A stretch of DNA of 19,062 bases, from contig JADLBT010000276.1 in the NCBI GenBank assembly GCA_020847555.1, positions 1-19,062 of the forward strand, in the 5' to 3' direction. This DNA is from Gemmataceae bacterium (GTDB lineage: Bacteria; Planctomycetota; Planctomycetia; Gemmatales; Gemmataceae). The translations under genes were made by a program, and so were the position numbers. Every line of letters begins with the position of its first letter. Positions within the stretch are counted from its first letter, which is position 1. Below, in pieces: positions 7,832 to 15,507 of the stretch. The notes under the pieces were generated by a model. That model had not been told where the DNA came from. It saw nothing but the letters and a program-made list of their open reading frames with translations, and made no database searches.

Positions 7832-8437
7832 GGTGGCGAATTTGTGAAGGATGGCGAGCCCAACCCGCTGACTTTTTTCCGGGTGGAACTGCGTCGCGAA
7901 CACGTTCTCGTGCCAGATCGCCGACGCGAACGGGGTCGGGTAGTCCGTCTCGGTCGCGACCAGGCTCCGGTCGGCCGGAACGGCGTAGTAGGAGTGGACG
8001 AAGTAGACCGCCGAGTCCGGCGGCAGGCCCTGGAAGATGGGGGCAGGGCGGACGACGCGCAGGTGGTTCCAGCCCATGTGCGGCACCTTGAGCCCGGCGA
8101 CATCGGGGAAGCGCACGATCTCCCCCCGAAACAGATCCAGCCCGCGGTGTTCGCCGTCCTCGTGGCTCCTCGTGAAGAGGAGTTGCAGGCCCAGGCAGAT
8201 GCCGAGGAACGGCTTGCCGGCCTTGATGTGTTCGAGGATCGGCGGCGCCAGGTCCGCCTCGCGCAGGCGCCGGATCGCGTCCCGGAACGCGCCGACGCCC
8301 GGCAGGACGAGGCGGTCGGCGCCGCGCAGGCGGGCCGGGTCGCCGGTCACCTCCGCCGGGTGGCCGACCTTCTCGAACGCCTTCTGGACGCTGCGCAGGT
8401 TGGCCATCCCGTAATCAACGATCACGATGCGCTGCAT
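7823..8437 (-). CDS. hisH: HisH: imidazole glycerol phosphate synthase glutaminase subunit
   Basis: HisH is the class I glutamine amidotransferase that feeds ammonia to HisF, making imidazole glycerol phosphate and AICAR. The 204-residue length is normal. Visible features are the N-terminal strand [14 protein letters not shown], the oxyanion region LPGVGAF (45-51), the nucleophile Cys81 in GICLGLQ, and the catalytic His185 and Glu187 in FHPEKSQ. VPHMGWN and YFVHSYY are HisH signatures. The ATG at 8437 is the only sensible start; its ribosome site (GAGGA about 14 bases upstream) is distant. The partner hisF is not in the window. Confidence 0.95.
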   Translation of the reverse strand: MQRIVIVDYGMANLRSVQKAFEKVGHPAEVTGDPARLRGADRLVLPGVGAFRDAIRRLREADLAPPILEHIKAGKPFLGICLGLQLLFTRSHEDGEHRGLDLFRGEIVRFPDVAGLKVPHMGWNHLRVVRPAPIFQGLPPDSAVYFVHSYYAVPADRSLVATETDYPTPFASAIWHENVFATQFHPEKSQRVGLAILHKFATVR

Positions 8438-8461
8438 GGTTTGTGGTTATTCCTCAAAGGT

Positions 8462-8521
8462 CCACGGGTGGCGCCCCGTGGGCCAGGTCTCCAGCACTCG
8501 ACCCACGGGTCGCGCCGTGGG
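8462..8521. repeat. Tandem pair of CCCACGGG-type hairpins
   Basis: Two similar inverted repeats lie side by side. CCACGGG (8462-8468) pairs with CCCGTGG (8475-8481), and CCCACGG (8502-8508) pairs with CCGTGGG (8515-8521). Both loops are short and contain GCG. They fill the gap between the prepilin peptidase stop (8569) and the hisH start (8437), so they could separate the two transcripts. Two copies of one design suggest a repeat family rather than a single terminator. Confidence 0.5.
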
Positions 8522-8568
8522 CTTTGACGAACGTGGAGTTGGGGGTAAATGGCCCTGGTTGCTGTCCT

Positions 8569-9678
8569 TCACCGGCGCACCAGGCGGATGAGGTAGCTGG
8601 AGGCGAGCATGAACCCCGCGCCGATCGCCAGCAGCACGAGCATCAGGGTGCCCCAGAACAGCAGTACCTGAATCCCGGGGCCGATCGCCTTCTCCCACAC
8701 CAGCATGGTAAGCAGTACCCCGGCGCCGAGGGAAGGGCCGAACGGCTGCGCGTTGTCCTTGTGGATGACCAGCAGCAGCACGCCGAGTACCAGCGCCGGC
8801 AGGACGCTGACGAACAGCGCCACCACGACCGGCTGCCAGCCGAGGAAGGCGCCCGCCATCATCATCAGGTCGGCGTCGCCCAGGCCGAGCGCCTCCTTGC
8901 CGAGGCCGGTGCTGAACAGGAACGCGATCAGCCGCATCAGGAACGTGCCGCCCAGCGCCCCGGCCACGCCGGTCAGCAGCCCCATCTGCCAGCTGCCCGG
9001 CGGCGCCCAGTCCGGCGGCGGCCCCCAGAACGGCCACGGGTAGAGGCCGGTCGGCACCGGGAACGGCAGCTGCCACCACGGCTCGGCGAGCGGATTGCGG
9101 TGCCCGGCCGCAAGCAACTCGGGGGCGGGAGCCAGGCGCGCCTGAATGGCGGCCCAGCTGTCCGGCCACGGCCACGGCAGGAACACCGCGCCGACCAACC
9201 CGATCGCGGTTCCGGTCAAGGTCAGCTGCAGCGGAATCTCGCGCCCGCCCAGGTCGCACACCGCCGCCGCCAGCAAGAACGTGAACAGTAGCGCGTGCCA
9301 GGCGAAGCCGACCCACCATTGCCAGGGATACATGCCTTGCTGGGTGAGCCAGCCGCGATTGAAATCGGGCCAGCTGTGGATGTTGCTCACCACTTCGAGG
9401 TAGAACAGCCCGGCGAACCCGAGCCCGGTCACCAGCTCGACGAACAGGTAGCGCGGGGAGTAGCTCGCTCCGCACTGGCGGCAGCGGCCGCGCAGCACGA
9501 GGTAGCTGACGACCGGGAGGTTGTCGTACCAGCGGATCGGCTGCAGGCAGTTGCCGCAGCGTGACCCGGGCCAGACGAGGCTTTTTTCCAGCGGCAGCCG
9601 GGCGACGACGACGTTGAGGAAGCTCCCCACCATCAGGCCGATGACGAAGACCAGGACCAACCAGACGGTGACGATCAT
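8569..9678 (-). CDS. Prepilin peptidase (type IV leader peptidase, PilD/GspO family)
   Basis: This integral membrane aspartic protease cleaves, and in many species also N-methylates, type IV prepilins and type II secretion pseudopilins. The start MIVTVWLVLVFVIGLMVGSFLNVV is the usual first helix. Next come the cytoplasmic zinc site of two Cys pairs, C41/C44 (CGNC) and C66/C69 (CRQC), and the two catalytic aspartates, D142 in VCDLGGREIPLQLT and D268 in GLGDADLMM. The protein is 369 residues, against roughly 250-290 for most relatives. The excess is a Trp/Pro-rich stretch at about 168-230 between the two catalytic halves. Its ATG at 9678 has only a weak ribosome site. It follows aroK by 50 bases and may be co-transcribed with it. 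No pilin gene is nearby. Confidence 0.93.
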   Translation of the reverse strand: MIVTVWLVLVFVIGLMVGSFLNVVVARLPLEKSLVWPGSRCGNCLQPIRWYDNLPVVSYLVLRGRCRQCGASYSPRYLFVELVTGLGFAGLFYLEVVSNIHSWPDFNRGWLTQQGMYPWQWWVGFAWHALLFTFLLAAAVCDLGGREIPLQLTLTGTAIGLVGAVFLPWPWPDSWAAIQARLAPAPELLAAGHRNPLAEPWWQLPFPVPTGLYPWPFWGPPPDWAPPGSWQMGLLTGVAGALGGTFLMRLIAFLFSTGLGKEALGLGDADLMMMAGAFLGWQPVVVALFVSVLPALVLGVLLLVIHKDNAQPFGPSLGAGVLLTMLVWEKAIGPGIQVLLFWGTLMLVLLAIGAGFMLASSYLIRLVRR

Positions 9679-9728
9679 GCCAGGGGCCTGCGGTCAGGGA
9701 TGGAGCCCACGAGACGCCGCCCGTGAGG

Positions 9729-10256
9729 TCAAAGGCGGTCCATGCCACTCAGGATCGCGGCGACCACCTCCGCAGGCGAGCGCCCCACAGTGTCAACGAC
9801 AAGGTCCGCACACGCCCGGTACAGCGGCTCGCGCACCTGGAGCAACTGCTCGACCTCGGCGAGTCCACCGACTGTCAACGCGGGCCGGCGCTCGCCGGTG
9901 GTCGGATCTCGCTGCAGCCGCTCCCAGATCGTGCGGGCGTCGGCGACGAGCCACACAACCCGTCCCGCCGCGCGCAGGCGCTGCCGGTTGGTTTCGCGGA
10001 GGATCACACCGCCGCCGGTGGCGATCACCCGCCGCTGGCCGCGACTGAGGTCTTCCAGCACCGCGTCTTCCTTGTCGCGGAATCCGGTCTCGCCTTCCGC
10101 CGCGAAGATCTGCCGGATCGTCTGCCCATACCGCTCCTCCAGCACCGCGTCCGCATCGACCCAGTCCCACCCGAGCCGTTCGGCCAGCAGCCGGGCCACC
10201 GTGCTCTTGCCCGTCCCGCGGTAACCGACCAGAAAGATGACAGTCTGACAGGTCAT
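9729..10256 (-). CDS. aroK: Shikimate kinase
   Basis: Shikimate kinase phosphorylates shikimate at the 3-OH with ATP. This 175-residue P-loop protein shows the Walker A loop GYRGTGKS (11-18), the shikimate-binding DADAVLE region (34-40), GFRDKE (58-63) with Arg60, and the GGGV loop (81-84). A lid Arg is likely in TTGERRPAL. The ATG at 10254-10256 overlaps the stop codon of the upstream aroD-aroE gene (ATGA), which fixes the start and suggests translational coupling. The longer open frame upstream is only a second frame of the fusion gene. Confidence 0.93.
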   Translation of the reverse strand: MTCQTVIFLVGYRGTGKSTVARLLAERLGWDWVDADAVLEERYGQTIRQIFAAEGETGFRDKEDAVLEDLSRGQRRVIATGGGVILRETNRQRLRAAGRVVWLVADARTIWERLQRDPTTGERRPALTVGGLAEVEQLLQVREPLYRACADLVVDTVGRSPAEVVAAILSGMDRL

Positions 10257-11809
10257 TCTTCCTCGCGGATCGCGACCGGCGAGAGCGCACGCTTGACGAT
10301 ACCGCGCATCAACTCGAGCGGCGGCTCGCGTCCGGTGAAGAGCTGGAACTGCAGGGCCGCCTGGCGCACGAACATGTCGATCCCGGTCAGGACGTGGCAT
10401 CCGCGGGCGCGGGCCTCCTTGACGAGAAGCGTCGTCTCCGGCGTGTAAATGGTCTCGAACACCATCAGCCCCGGGCGGAGGAAGCTGTGATGGACCGGCG
10501 TCTCGTCCATGTCGGGGTACATGCCGACCGACGTGCAGTTGATGAGCAGGTCGCACAGCACGCTGTGGCGCGCCCCCCAGTCCACGGTCCGGCAGCTCAC
10601 TTCCTCGGCAAGTTTGACGGCCCGTTCCGCCGTGCGGTTCGTGATGGTCAGCGTGCCGACGTGGCCTTTTAGCCCGTGGGCGATGGCCCGCGCCACCCCG
10701 CCCGCGCCCAGGATCAGCACGCTCCGCGTCCCGAGGCTGGACGGCGTGCCGTCCGGCGTCGGCGGGAGGTTGGCCTGGAGGGACTCCAGCGCGGCCTGCG
10801 TGTCGGTGTTGTACGCCTCCCAGCCATCCTCGACTCGCATCAGCGTGTTGGCCGCCTGCGTCTGCTCGACGAGCGGTCCGTGCCGACTGGCCACCACGGC
10901 GGCCGCCTCCTTGTGCGGGATGGTGACGCTGTACCCGCGCACTCCGATCTGATCGAACGCCTTCAGGAACGCCGCCAGCGACCCGCGCGGCACCCGGAAC
11001 GGCAGGTAGATTCCGTTGATACCGAGCTTGTGCATCGTCTTGTTGTGGATCAGCGGGCTCAGGCTATGCCCGATCGGGTCGCCGATGACCCCGTACACCG
11101 TCGTTTGCGCGTCGATCTGCGGGTAGCGGTAGAGCGATGTCATCTCGTCGAACGACACGATGCCGGGCGCGACGCCGCGCTCCTTGTTGAAGGCAGCGTA
11201 GGTGAACGGCGCGCCGTGGCGGCCCCCCAGGACGCGACTCGGCGTGCCGAGATCCCCCATGCACAGGGCGACCGTCGGTCGCGGGGCTTTCTTCAGCAGG
11301 TCGAGGACGCGCAGGTTGTCGAACGGCTCCTGGGCGGCGACCGCCATCTTGACCAGGTCCGCGTCCTGCTTGCACATCCGGGCGTAGATCTCCTCCAGGT
11401 CCGCTGGCGTCTCGCGCAGGTTGTGGTAACTGACGATGCGCTTGACCTTGCCGAAGCGGCGCACCGAGTCGATCATGTCCGTTTCCAGATCGACCCAGTC
11501 GAACCCGGCGACGATGGCCTGGCGGAGGAGGGTGAGGCGCTCATCCTCGGTCCCGCCCCAGCGCCCGCCGTCCTGCGGGCGGCGGACCGTCGCGATCATC
11601 GGGCACGGCTTGTCGGCCAGCAGACGCTTGAAGTCGGGCGCCTTGGCCAGGAAATCGAGGCGCAGTTCGATCAGCCGAGCCCCCCGTTTGGCCGCTTCCT
11701 GGATCTCGATCTGCATCATCTTGTGCCGGGTCCGCCCGATGACGACACAGATCTCGGAGGTGACGGGCGTGGTGGCCTGGGCATCGGAAGGGTGCGGGTG
11801 TTCGGGCAT
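10253..11809 (-). CDS. Bifunctional type I 3-dehydroquinate dehydratase / shikimate dehydrogenase (AroD-AroE fusion)
   Basis: One 518-residue protein covers two consecutive shikimate steps. Residues about 15-230 are a type I dehydroquinase with ELRLD (48-52), catalytic His129 in IVSYHN and the Schiff-base Lys154 in DLVKMA. Residues about 236-510 are an NADP-type shikimate dehydrogenase with GDPIGHSLSP (243-252), catalytic Lys300 in TIPHK, Asp336 in YNTDT, the Rossmann loop GAGGVARA (368-375) and NRT, which usually marks NADP preference. Plants use the same domain order; bacterial fusions are known but uncommon. The ATG at 11809 lacks a clear Shine-Dalgarno sequence. It is followed by aroK with a 4-base overlap, so three pathway activities are coupled in two genes. 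Confidence 0.95.
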   Translation of the reverse strand: MPEHPHPSDAQATTPVTSEICVVIGRTRHKMMQIEIQEAAKRGARLIELRLDFLAKAPDFKRLLADKPCPMIATVRRPQDGGRWGGTEDERLTLLRQAIVAGFDWVDLETDMIDSVRRFGKVKRIVSYHNLRETPADLEEIYARMCKQDADLVKMAVAAQEPFDNLRVLDLLKKAPRPTVALCMGDLGTPSRVLGGRHGAPFTYAAFNKERGVAPGIVSFDEMTSLYRYPQIDAQTTVYGVIGDPIGHSLSPLIHNKTMHKLGINGIYLPFRVPRGSLAAFLKAFDQIGVRGYSVTIPHKEAAAVVASRHGPLVEQTQAANTLMRVEDGWEAYNTDTQAALESLQANLPPTPDGTPSSLGTRSVLILGAGGVARAIAHGLKGHVGTLTITNRTAERAVKLAEEVSCRTVDWGARHSVLCDLLINCTSVGMYPDMDETPVHHSFLRPGLMVFETIYTPETTLLVKEARARGCHVLTGIDMFVRQAALQFQLFTGREPPLELMRGIVKRALSPVAIREEE

Positions 11810-11902
11810 GGATGGGTGGTCTCGGCGAAGGACAGACGATCCGGCGCAGGCATCATTTTATTGTCGCCGTGGGGGCCGGGTTTGACCAGACCTAACCCCC
11901 CG

Positions 11903-11930
11903 GCTCCCCTCTCTGCGAGGGAAGGGGAGC
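11903..11930. terminator. Intergenic hairpin between the PPC protein gene and aroD-aroE
   Basis: GCTCCCCT (11903-11910) is a perfect complement of AGGGGAGC (11923-11930), with further CTC/GAG pairing inside. The gap 11810-11962 otherwise holds purine-rich GGGAGG runs and no gene. On the minus strand it lies 32 bases after the stop at 11963. No T-tract is present. An AT-rich patch at 11855-11861 (minus-strand TAAAAT) could be a -10 element for aroD-aroE, but no convincing -35 accompanies it. Confidence 0.4.
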
Positions 11931-11962
11931 GTAAGGAGGGGAGGAGGAGAGGTTTGGCCCGC

Positions 11963-13762
11963 TCAGCGCTCCTCGACACGCAGGGAGAACGGACCGGCGC
12001 CGCCGGGGTTGAAACTCGTGGCGATGACACAGTAACGCCCGGAGCGCGGGCAAACGAAGACGAGGCGCGCGTTCCGGCCCCCCCCGCCATTGTCATCCTC
12101 CGCAAGGGGGGCGCCCTCCGGGCTCTCGATGCGCAGGAAAGCGTCGAAGGCGCCGCTTGCCAGTTCGATCTGGTACGTCCTGCCCTCCATCATGTCGAGG
12201 GTATACACCTTGCAGTGCGACCCGGCGCGGAGCCGGTCCCGCGGGTCGGTCGTACTCAGTTCCGCGTTGACGTTGCCGAGCCCGCCCTCCAGGTGCAGGT
12301 AGGAGACGGCCGCACCGGGGATGACGCTGCCGCGGTCGTTCCCCGTCATCTTGAGAAGCGTCTGCCGCGCCTGCTCCTCCACCGCCAGCAGGAACACCTT
12401 CGCGTTCGCCTGGACGGCCTGCGGGGCGGTCCAGGTCTTGCGCACCGGCCGCGCGTCCGGCCGGTCGCGCAGCTCGACCGTCCACTCGAGGCGGTACAGT
12501 CCGGCGGCCCCCTGTTCCGGTGTGAACGTGTAGCCGATCTCGATCATCGCTGGCACGTCGTTCGGGACGCCGCCCAGGGCGATCATGTCGTCTCGGTCGT
12601 GCGCCCCGGGCATGTCGCTGACGGTCAGGGTCAGCGAGTCCACCAGCCGCCGCTCGACCGCCTTCGTCCGCGGCTCGACCGCCGAGGCCAGGTCGAAGAC
12701 GCCGTCGGTCCTGTTCGTGCTGTTCTTCTCCTTCACGCGCAGCGAGACAACCGGTTGCACGGCGGTGGCCAGGCCGGTGACGAGTTCCGCGAACGCCGCC
12801 TTCAGGTCCGGATCCTGCCCGTGTTTGTTGATGTCGGCGAGCGGCTGGACGTAGAAGCGCCCCAGCCGCTTCTCCACCTCCTCGCGGTGGCGGGTGTTGC
12901 GGGCATCGACCAGATAGCTCCGCAGGACGGGCGGCCGCCGGTCCTTGACCAGGTTGAAGATGGCGTCGTCGCGGAGCGGAATGGCGATCGTGTGCATGAG
13001 GAGGTAGATCGCGACGCCGGCCAGGACGATCGTCCCGCACGCGAGCAGCGCCTGCGGCGCCCTGCCGACGCGCTGCGGTTCGGGGATGTCGCCCAGCTCG
13101 CGCGCGATGCGCGGCTTCTGCTCCAGGTTCGGCGCCGGCTCGTTGTCGGCCAGGGCGATGGCGGTCTGGCCGACGTCCCACGTCGAGAGGTTGCTGACGT
13201 CGCCCGCCGACCCCGTCCGGACGTAGGCGAGGGCGTTGAGGAACGTGACCAGCCGGCGCGCCTGCTCCTGGTCGCAAACGGTCAAGATCCGGCCGTTGCC
13301 CCCGTCCTTCGCCAGCCGCACCTCAACCGCCGTGCTCTGGTATGCCCCCTCGTTGTAGTGGTCGGTCCCCTCCGCCCCGAGCAGGTTCTTGAGGGACGCG
13401 ATCGTCACCGTACTCCCCTTCGCCTCGTACAGCCAGGCCGAATCGACGTAGACGAAGTGGCCGAGGTAGTTCCGCCCGCGCTGCATCACCCAGACGCGGA
13501 CGGCGGCCACGACCAGCCACCCGCCCAGGAGGAGGGCGGCGGTCTGCAGCAGGGCCGTGCGGACCGGGTCATCGACCGACCCGAGGGTGAAGATCAGCAC
13601 GGCGATAATGAGGATCGGCCCGACGATGACCCCGACAATCGGCAGGTAGTTCGTGCGCGGGACGAAGACGCCCGGCATGCGCTCGCCCTCGGCGTCCCGG
13701 ACCGCGAGCAGGTACTCCCGGGTCGCCTCATCGAGTTCCTGGAGGAAATACTTCTGGCTCAT
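11963..13762 (-). CDS. Membrane protein of unknown function with C-terminal PPC-like domain
   Basis: I do not recognise the full-length family. The 599-residue protein begins with a charged cytoplasmic-type segment. Hydrophobic helices follow at about 40-62 and 70-93, then a soluble domain (about 95-235), a third helix (about 238-260) and a long soluble part. The last 90 or so residues (VYTLDMMEGRTYQIELASG, FDAFLRIESPEG, LAEDDNGGGG, then a strand-rich end) resemble the bacterial pre-peptidase C-terminal (PPC) beta-sandwich, often found on exported proteins. The start is ATG at 13762; the open frame runs on to 14461, but that part only shadows the ligase gene. It lies 32 bases after the ligase stop, so it is probably the third gene of that operon. 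It may anchor or display something at the envelope, but this is inference. Confidence 0.8.
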   Translation of the reverse strand: MSQKYFLQELDEATREYLLAVRDAEGERMPGVFVPRTNYLPIVGVIVGPILIIAVLIFTLGSVDDPVRTALLQTAALLLGGWLVVAAVRVWVMQRGRNYLGHFVYVDSAWLYEAKGSTVTIASLKNLLGAEGTDHYNEGAYQSTAVEVRLAKDGGNGRILTVCDQEQARRLVTFLNALAYVRTGSAGDVSNLSTWDVGQTAIALADNEPAPNLEQKPRIARELGDIPEPQRVGRAPQALLACGTIVLAGVAIYLLMHTIAIPLRDDAIFNLVKDRRPPVLRSYLVDARNTRHREEVEKRLGRFYVQPLADINKHGQDPDLKAAFAELVTGLATAVQPVVSLRVKEKNSTNRTDGVFDLASAVEPRTKAVERRLVDSLTLTVSDMPGAHDRDDMIALGGVPNDVPAMIEIGYTFTPEQGAAGLYRLEWTVELRDRPDARPVRKTWTAPQAVQANAKVFLLAVEEQARQTLLKMTGNDRGSVIPGAAVSYLHLEGGLGNVNAELSTTDPRDRLRAGSHCKVYTLDMMEGRTYQIELASGAFDAFLRIESPEGAPLAEDDNGGGGRNARLVFVCPRSGRYCVIATSFNPGGAGPFSLRVEER

Positions 13763-13794
13763 GAGCGTTACCCGTTCCGGTCCGAAACTGGCGG

Positions 13795-14922
13795 TCAGTC
13801 GATCAGTTGATGAGGGATAAATCGACTCGTGTTTGTCGTGATGAGGTGATCGTGCTCGCGGATGCCGACCCCGCACGCGACCCCGTTGACGACCCAGCTC
13901 CCGAGGACCGGGTACTGGCCGTCGTGGGATCTGAGCGGGGCCAGCCGCTGGTATACATAGGGGCCTTCGGTGTAGGGCCCCGCAGTGTGGTGGCGCTCCC
14001 GCCCGTCGATCACCACCTGAATGTTGCTGCCCTCGCGGGCGTGGATCGGCTTGCGAACGTAGTTCCCCTCCAGCGGCGTGAACGACGCCGGCAGCAGGAA
14101 CGGGCTGTCCGGGAACTTCTCGTACAGCAGCGGCAGGATCGACTTGCAGCTGAGGAGCATCTTCCACGCCGGCTCGATCCAGCGCGTCGGGGCGCGGAGG
14201 ATATGGCGGCCGAACTCCTCGCGGATCAGCCACTCCCACGGGTACAGCTTGAAGATTTGCTGGATCGGCAGGCCGGCCATGTCCACGAAACAGCCGTGCG
14301 GCGCGTCCCAGCCGATCTGTTCCACGTCGAGGTATCGCGTCTCGAACCCGGCCTGGATGGCGGTGTCGCGCAGGTACTCGACCGTCACGAAATCCTCGGG
14401 CGTCTCGGCGAGCGACGCGAGGTGCAGCGGACCGTCGTCGAACTCGCGGGCCGCCTGCCACGCCTCGATGAGACGCTCGTGAATGCTGTTGAACTGGTCC
14501 CCGCGTTCGTCCACGTCCTTCAGCCAGAAGTACTGGATGACGGACGCCTCCACCAGCCCGGTAGGGGTGTCGGCGTTGTACTCCAGCAGGCGCGGCGGGG
14601 ACTGGCCGTCAAAGGCGAGGTCGAACCGGCCGTAAACGGAGGGGTGGCGCTCCTCCCAGCTACGGCTGACGAGATCCTCGAACTCCGGCGGGATCAGAAA
14701 CAGCCCGAACTGGCGCCGGTCGATGACGTCCTGAACGACCTCCAGGCACATCTCGTGCAAGGTCTGCGTGGCCAACTCGAGTTGATCGACCTCGCGGCCG
14801 GTGAGCTGGTAGGCAGCGGATTCGTCCCAGTAGGGCACCCCGCCGAGGGTGTGGAACGTCAGGCCGTATTCCTCGACCCGCCGCTGCCAGTTGGGGCGCG
14901 GGTCAAGGCGAATCCGGTGCAT
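13795..14922 (-). CDS. Glutathionylspermidine synthase-like ATP-grasp ligase (YgiC/YjfC family)
   Basis: This 375-residue protein is the synthetase half of the glutathionylspermidine synthase family, without the amidase domain. Marks of the family are LLEYNADTPTGLVEASVIQYFWL in the 112-134 region, FKLYPWEWL (224-232), WKMLLSCKSILPLLYE (253-268), GNYVRKPIHAREGSNI (286-301) and PYVYQRLAPL (321-330), ending with GSWVVNGVACGVGIRE. ATP-grasp enzymes of this type form an amide between a carboxylate and an amine through an acyl phosphate. Stand-alone members (E. coli YgiC, YjfC) have no settled substrate, so glutathionylspermidine synthesis should not be assumed. The ATG at 14922 begins 3 bases after the stop of the small exported-protein gene, so the two are tightly coupled. 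Confidence 0.9.
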   Translation of the reverse strand: MHRIRLDPRPNWQRRVEEYGLTFHTLGGVPYWDESAAYQLTGREVDQLELATQTLHEMCLEVVQDVIDRRQFGLFLIPPEFEDLVSRSWEERHPSVYGRFDLAFDGQSPPRLLEYNADTPTGLVEASVIQYFWLKDVDERGDQFNSIHERLIEAWQAAREFDDGPLHLASLAETPEDFVTVEYLRDTAIQAGFETRYLDVEQIGWDAPHGCFVDMAGLPIQQIFKLYPWEWLIREEFGRHILRAPTRWIEPAWKMLLSCKSILPLLYEKFPDSPFLLPASFTPLEGNYVRKPIHAREGSNIQVVIDGRERHHTAGPYTEGPYVYQRLAPLRSHDGQYPVLGSWVVNGVACGVGIREHDHLITTNTSRFIPHQLID

Positions 14923-14925
14923 GGG

Positions 14926-15216
14926 TCAGCTCACGCCGGAGATACGGGCGCCGACGCCGCCGAACCCGCCGCGCGTGAGGCCCACGCGCGCGGGCGACAG
15001 AGTCCGCCCGGCCCCCATCCCCGCGCGCGACGTGTGCAGCCAGAGAAACATGGGGAACCCGGAGCGATACCCCCTGCTGCCGGTCGCGGCCACACGCTTG
15101 TCGGCCTGCTCGTTGGCGACGGCCTCCAGGTTCTCCTCCGGCCACAGGAACGAGCCGGCGGTCAGGACGCCGGCCCCGAGGAGGACCAGGGAGAATTCGC
15201 GAGTCATGCGGGCCAT
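14926..15216 (-). CDS. Small exported or membrane-anchored protein with C-terminal TRGGFG motif, possible YgiB-like partner
   Basis: This 96-residue protein has an N-terminal hydrophobic stretch (about 8-25) after a basic start, suggesting a signal peptide or membrane anchor. A short charged region follows, then a Gly/Arg/Ser-rich tail with TRGGFGGVGARISG at 81-94. The start ATG at 15216 has a good AGAGGA site 6 bases upstream (15223-15228). It is directly followed by the ATP-grasp ligase gene. In E. coli ygiB precedes ygiC, and from memory the YgiB C-terminus also contains TRGGFG, so a related pair is likely even though the rest is not obviously alike. The tail could be a substrate or docking element for the ligase; this is inference. 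Confidence 0.7.
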   Translation of the reverse strand: MARMTREFSLVLLGAGVLTAGSFLWPEENLEAVANEQADKRVAATGSRGYRSGFPMFLWLHTSRAGMGAGRTLSPARVGLTRGGFGGVGARISGVS

Positions 15217-15249
15217 GATCGATCCTCTTTATCGGGGTCAGGTTTCTGC

Positions 15250-15288
15250 GTGAAGGGTGGGAAGAGAACTCCCGAATCGCACCTTCAC
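15250..15288 (-). other. Possible 5' leader hairpin upstream of the small-protein operon
   Basis: GTGAAGGGTG near 15250-15259 pairs, with one bulge, with CACCTTCAC at 15280-15288. An inner GGGA/TCCC pair encloses a short loop. It lies 34-72 bases upstream of the ATG at 15216 and would be in the mRNA leader if the promoter is further up. No known riboswitch is recognised. A weak minus-strand promoter (TTGCGA, 17 bases, TACCTG) lies just upstream of it. Confidence 0.25.
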
Positions 15289-15431
15289 AGGTAACACCCG
15301 GGAGGCAGGTTCGCAAGCACTAATTTCCCAAATGGATGTGCCTTGCGTCGGGTGCATCGGGGGCGTTGCGGCCGAGCCCGGACCCAGAACCCCTGCCCGC
15401 ATCGAGGGGCACACCCGCCGGGGAAGGGGGC

Positions 15432-15460
15432 TTCCCGCTTCGACCGGCGGGCAGTATAGT
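15432..15460 (+). promoter_or_regulatory. Candidate promoter for rpsT
   Basis: TATAGT at 15455-15460 resembles a -10 element, and TTCCCG at 15432-15437 stands 17 bases upstream as a poor -35. The -10 is 47 bases before the rpsT ATG (15508). The rest of the 291-base divergent gap 15217-15507 holds no gene that I can support. Confidence 0.3.
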
Positions 15461-15507
15461 GGCAGTTACGGGATGAGCACTGGTTTTGTGGTCACAGGGC
15501 AATAGCG

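Noticed and set aside
10676..13810. A 1044-codon plus-strand open frame
   Set aside because: It is antisense to the aroD-aroE and PPC-protein genes, which have recognisable motifs. Long empty antisense frames are expected in GC-rich DNA, and the translation is Arg/Gly/Pro-rich with no family signature.
13763..14461. N-terminal extension of the PPC membrane protein
   Set aside because: This part lies entirely within the ligase gene in another frame and is Arg/Gly-rich. The ATG at 13762 starts the sensible protein.
13807..15294. A 495-codon plus-strand open frame over the ligase operon
   Set aside because: It is antisense to the ATP-grasp ligase and the small protein, with no recognisable domain.
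14903..15316. A 137-codon minus-strand frame overlapping the small protein gene
   Set aside because: The other frame (14926-15216) has a ribosome site, a signal-like segment and the TRGGFG tail; this frame is Arg-rich without features.
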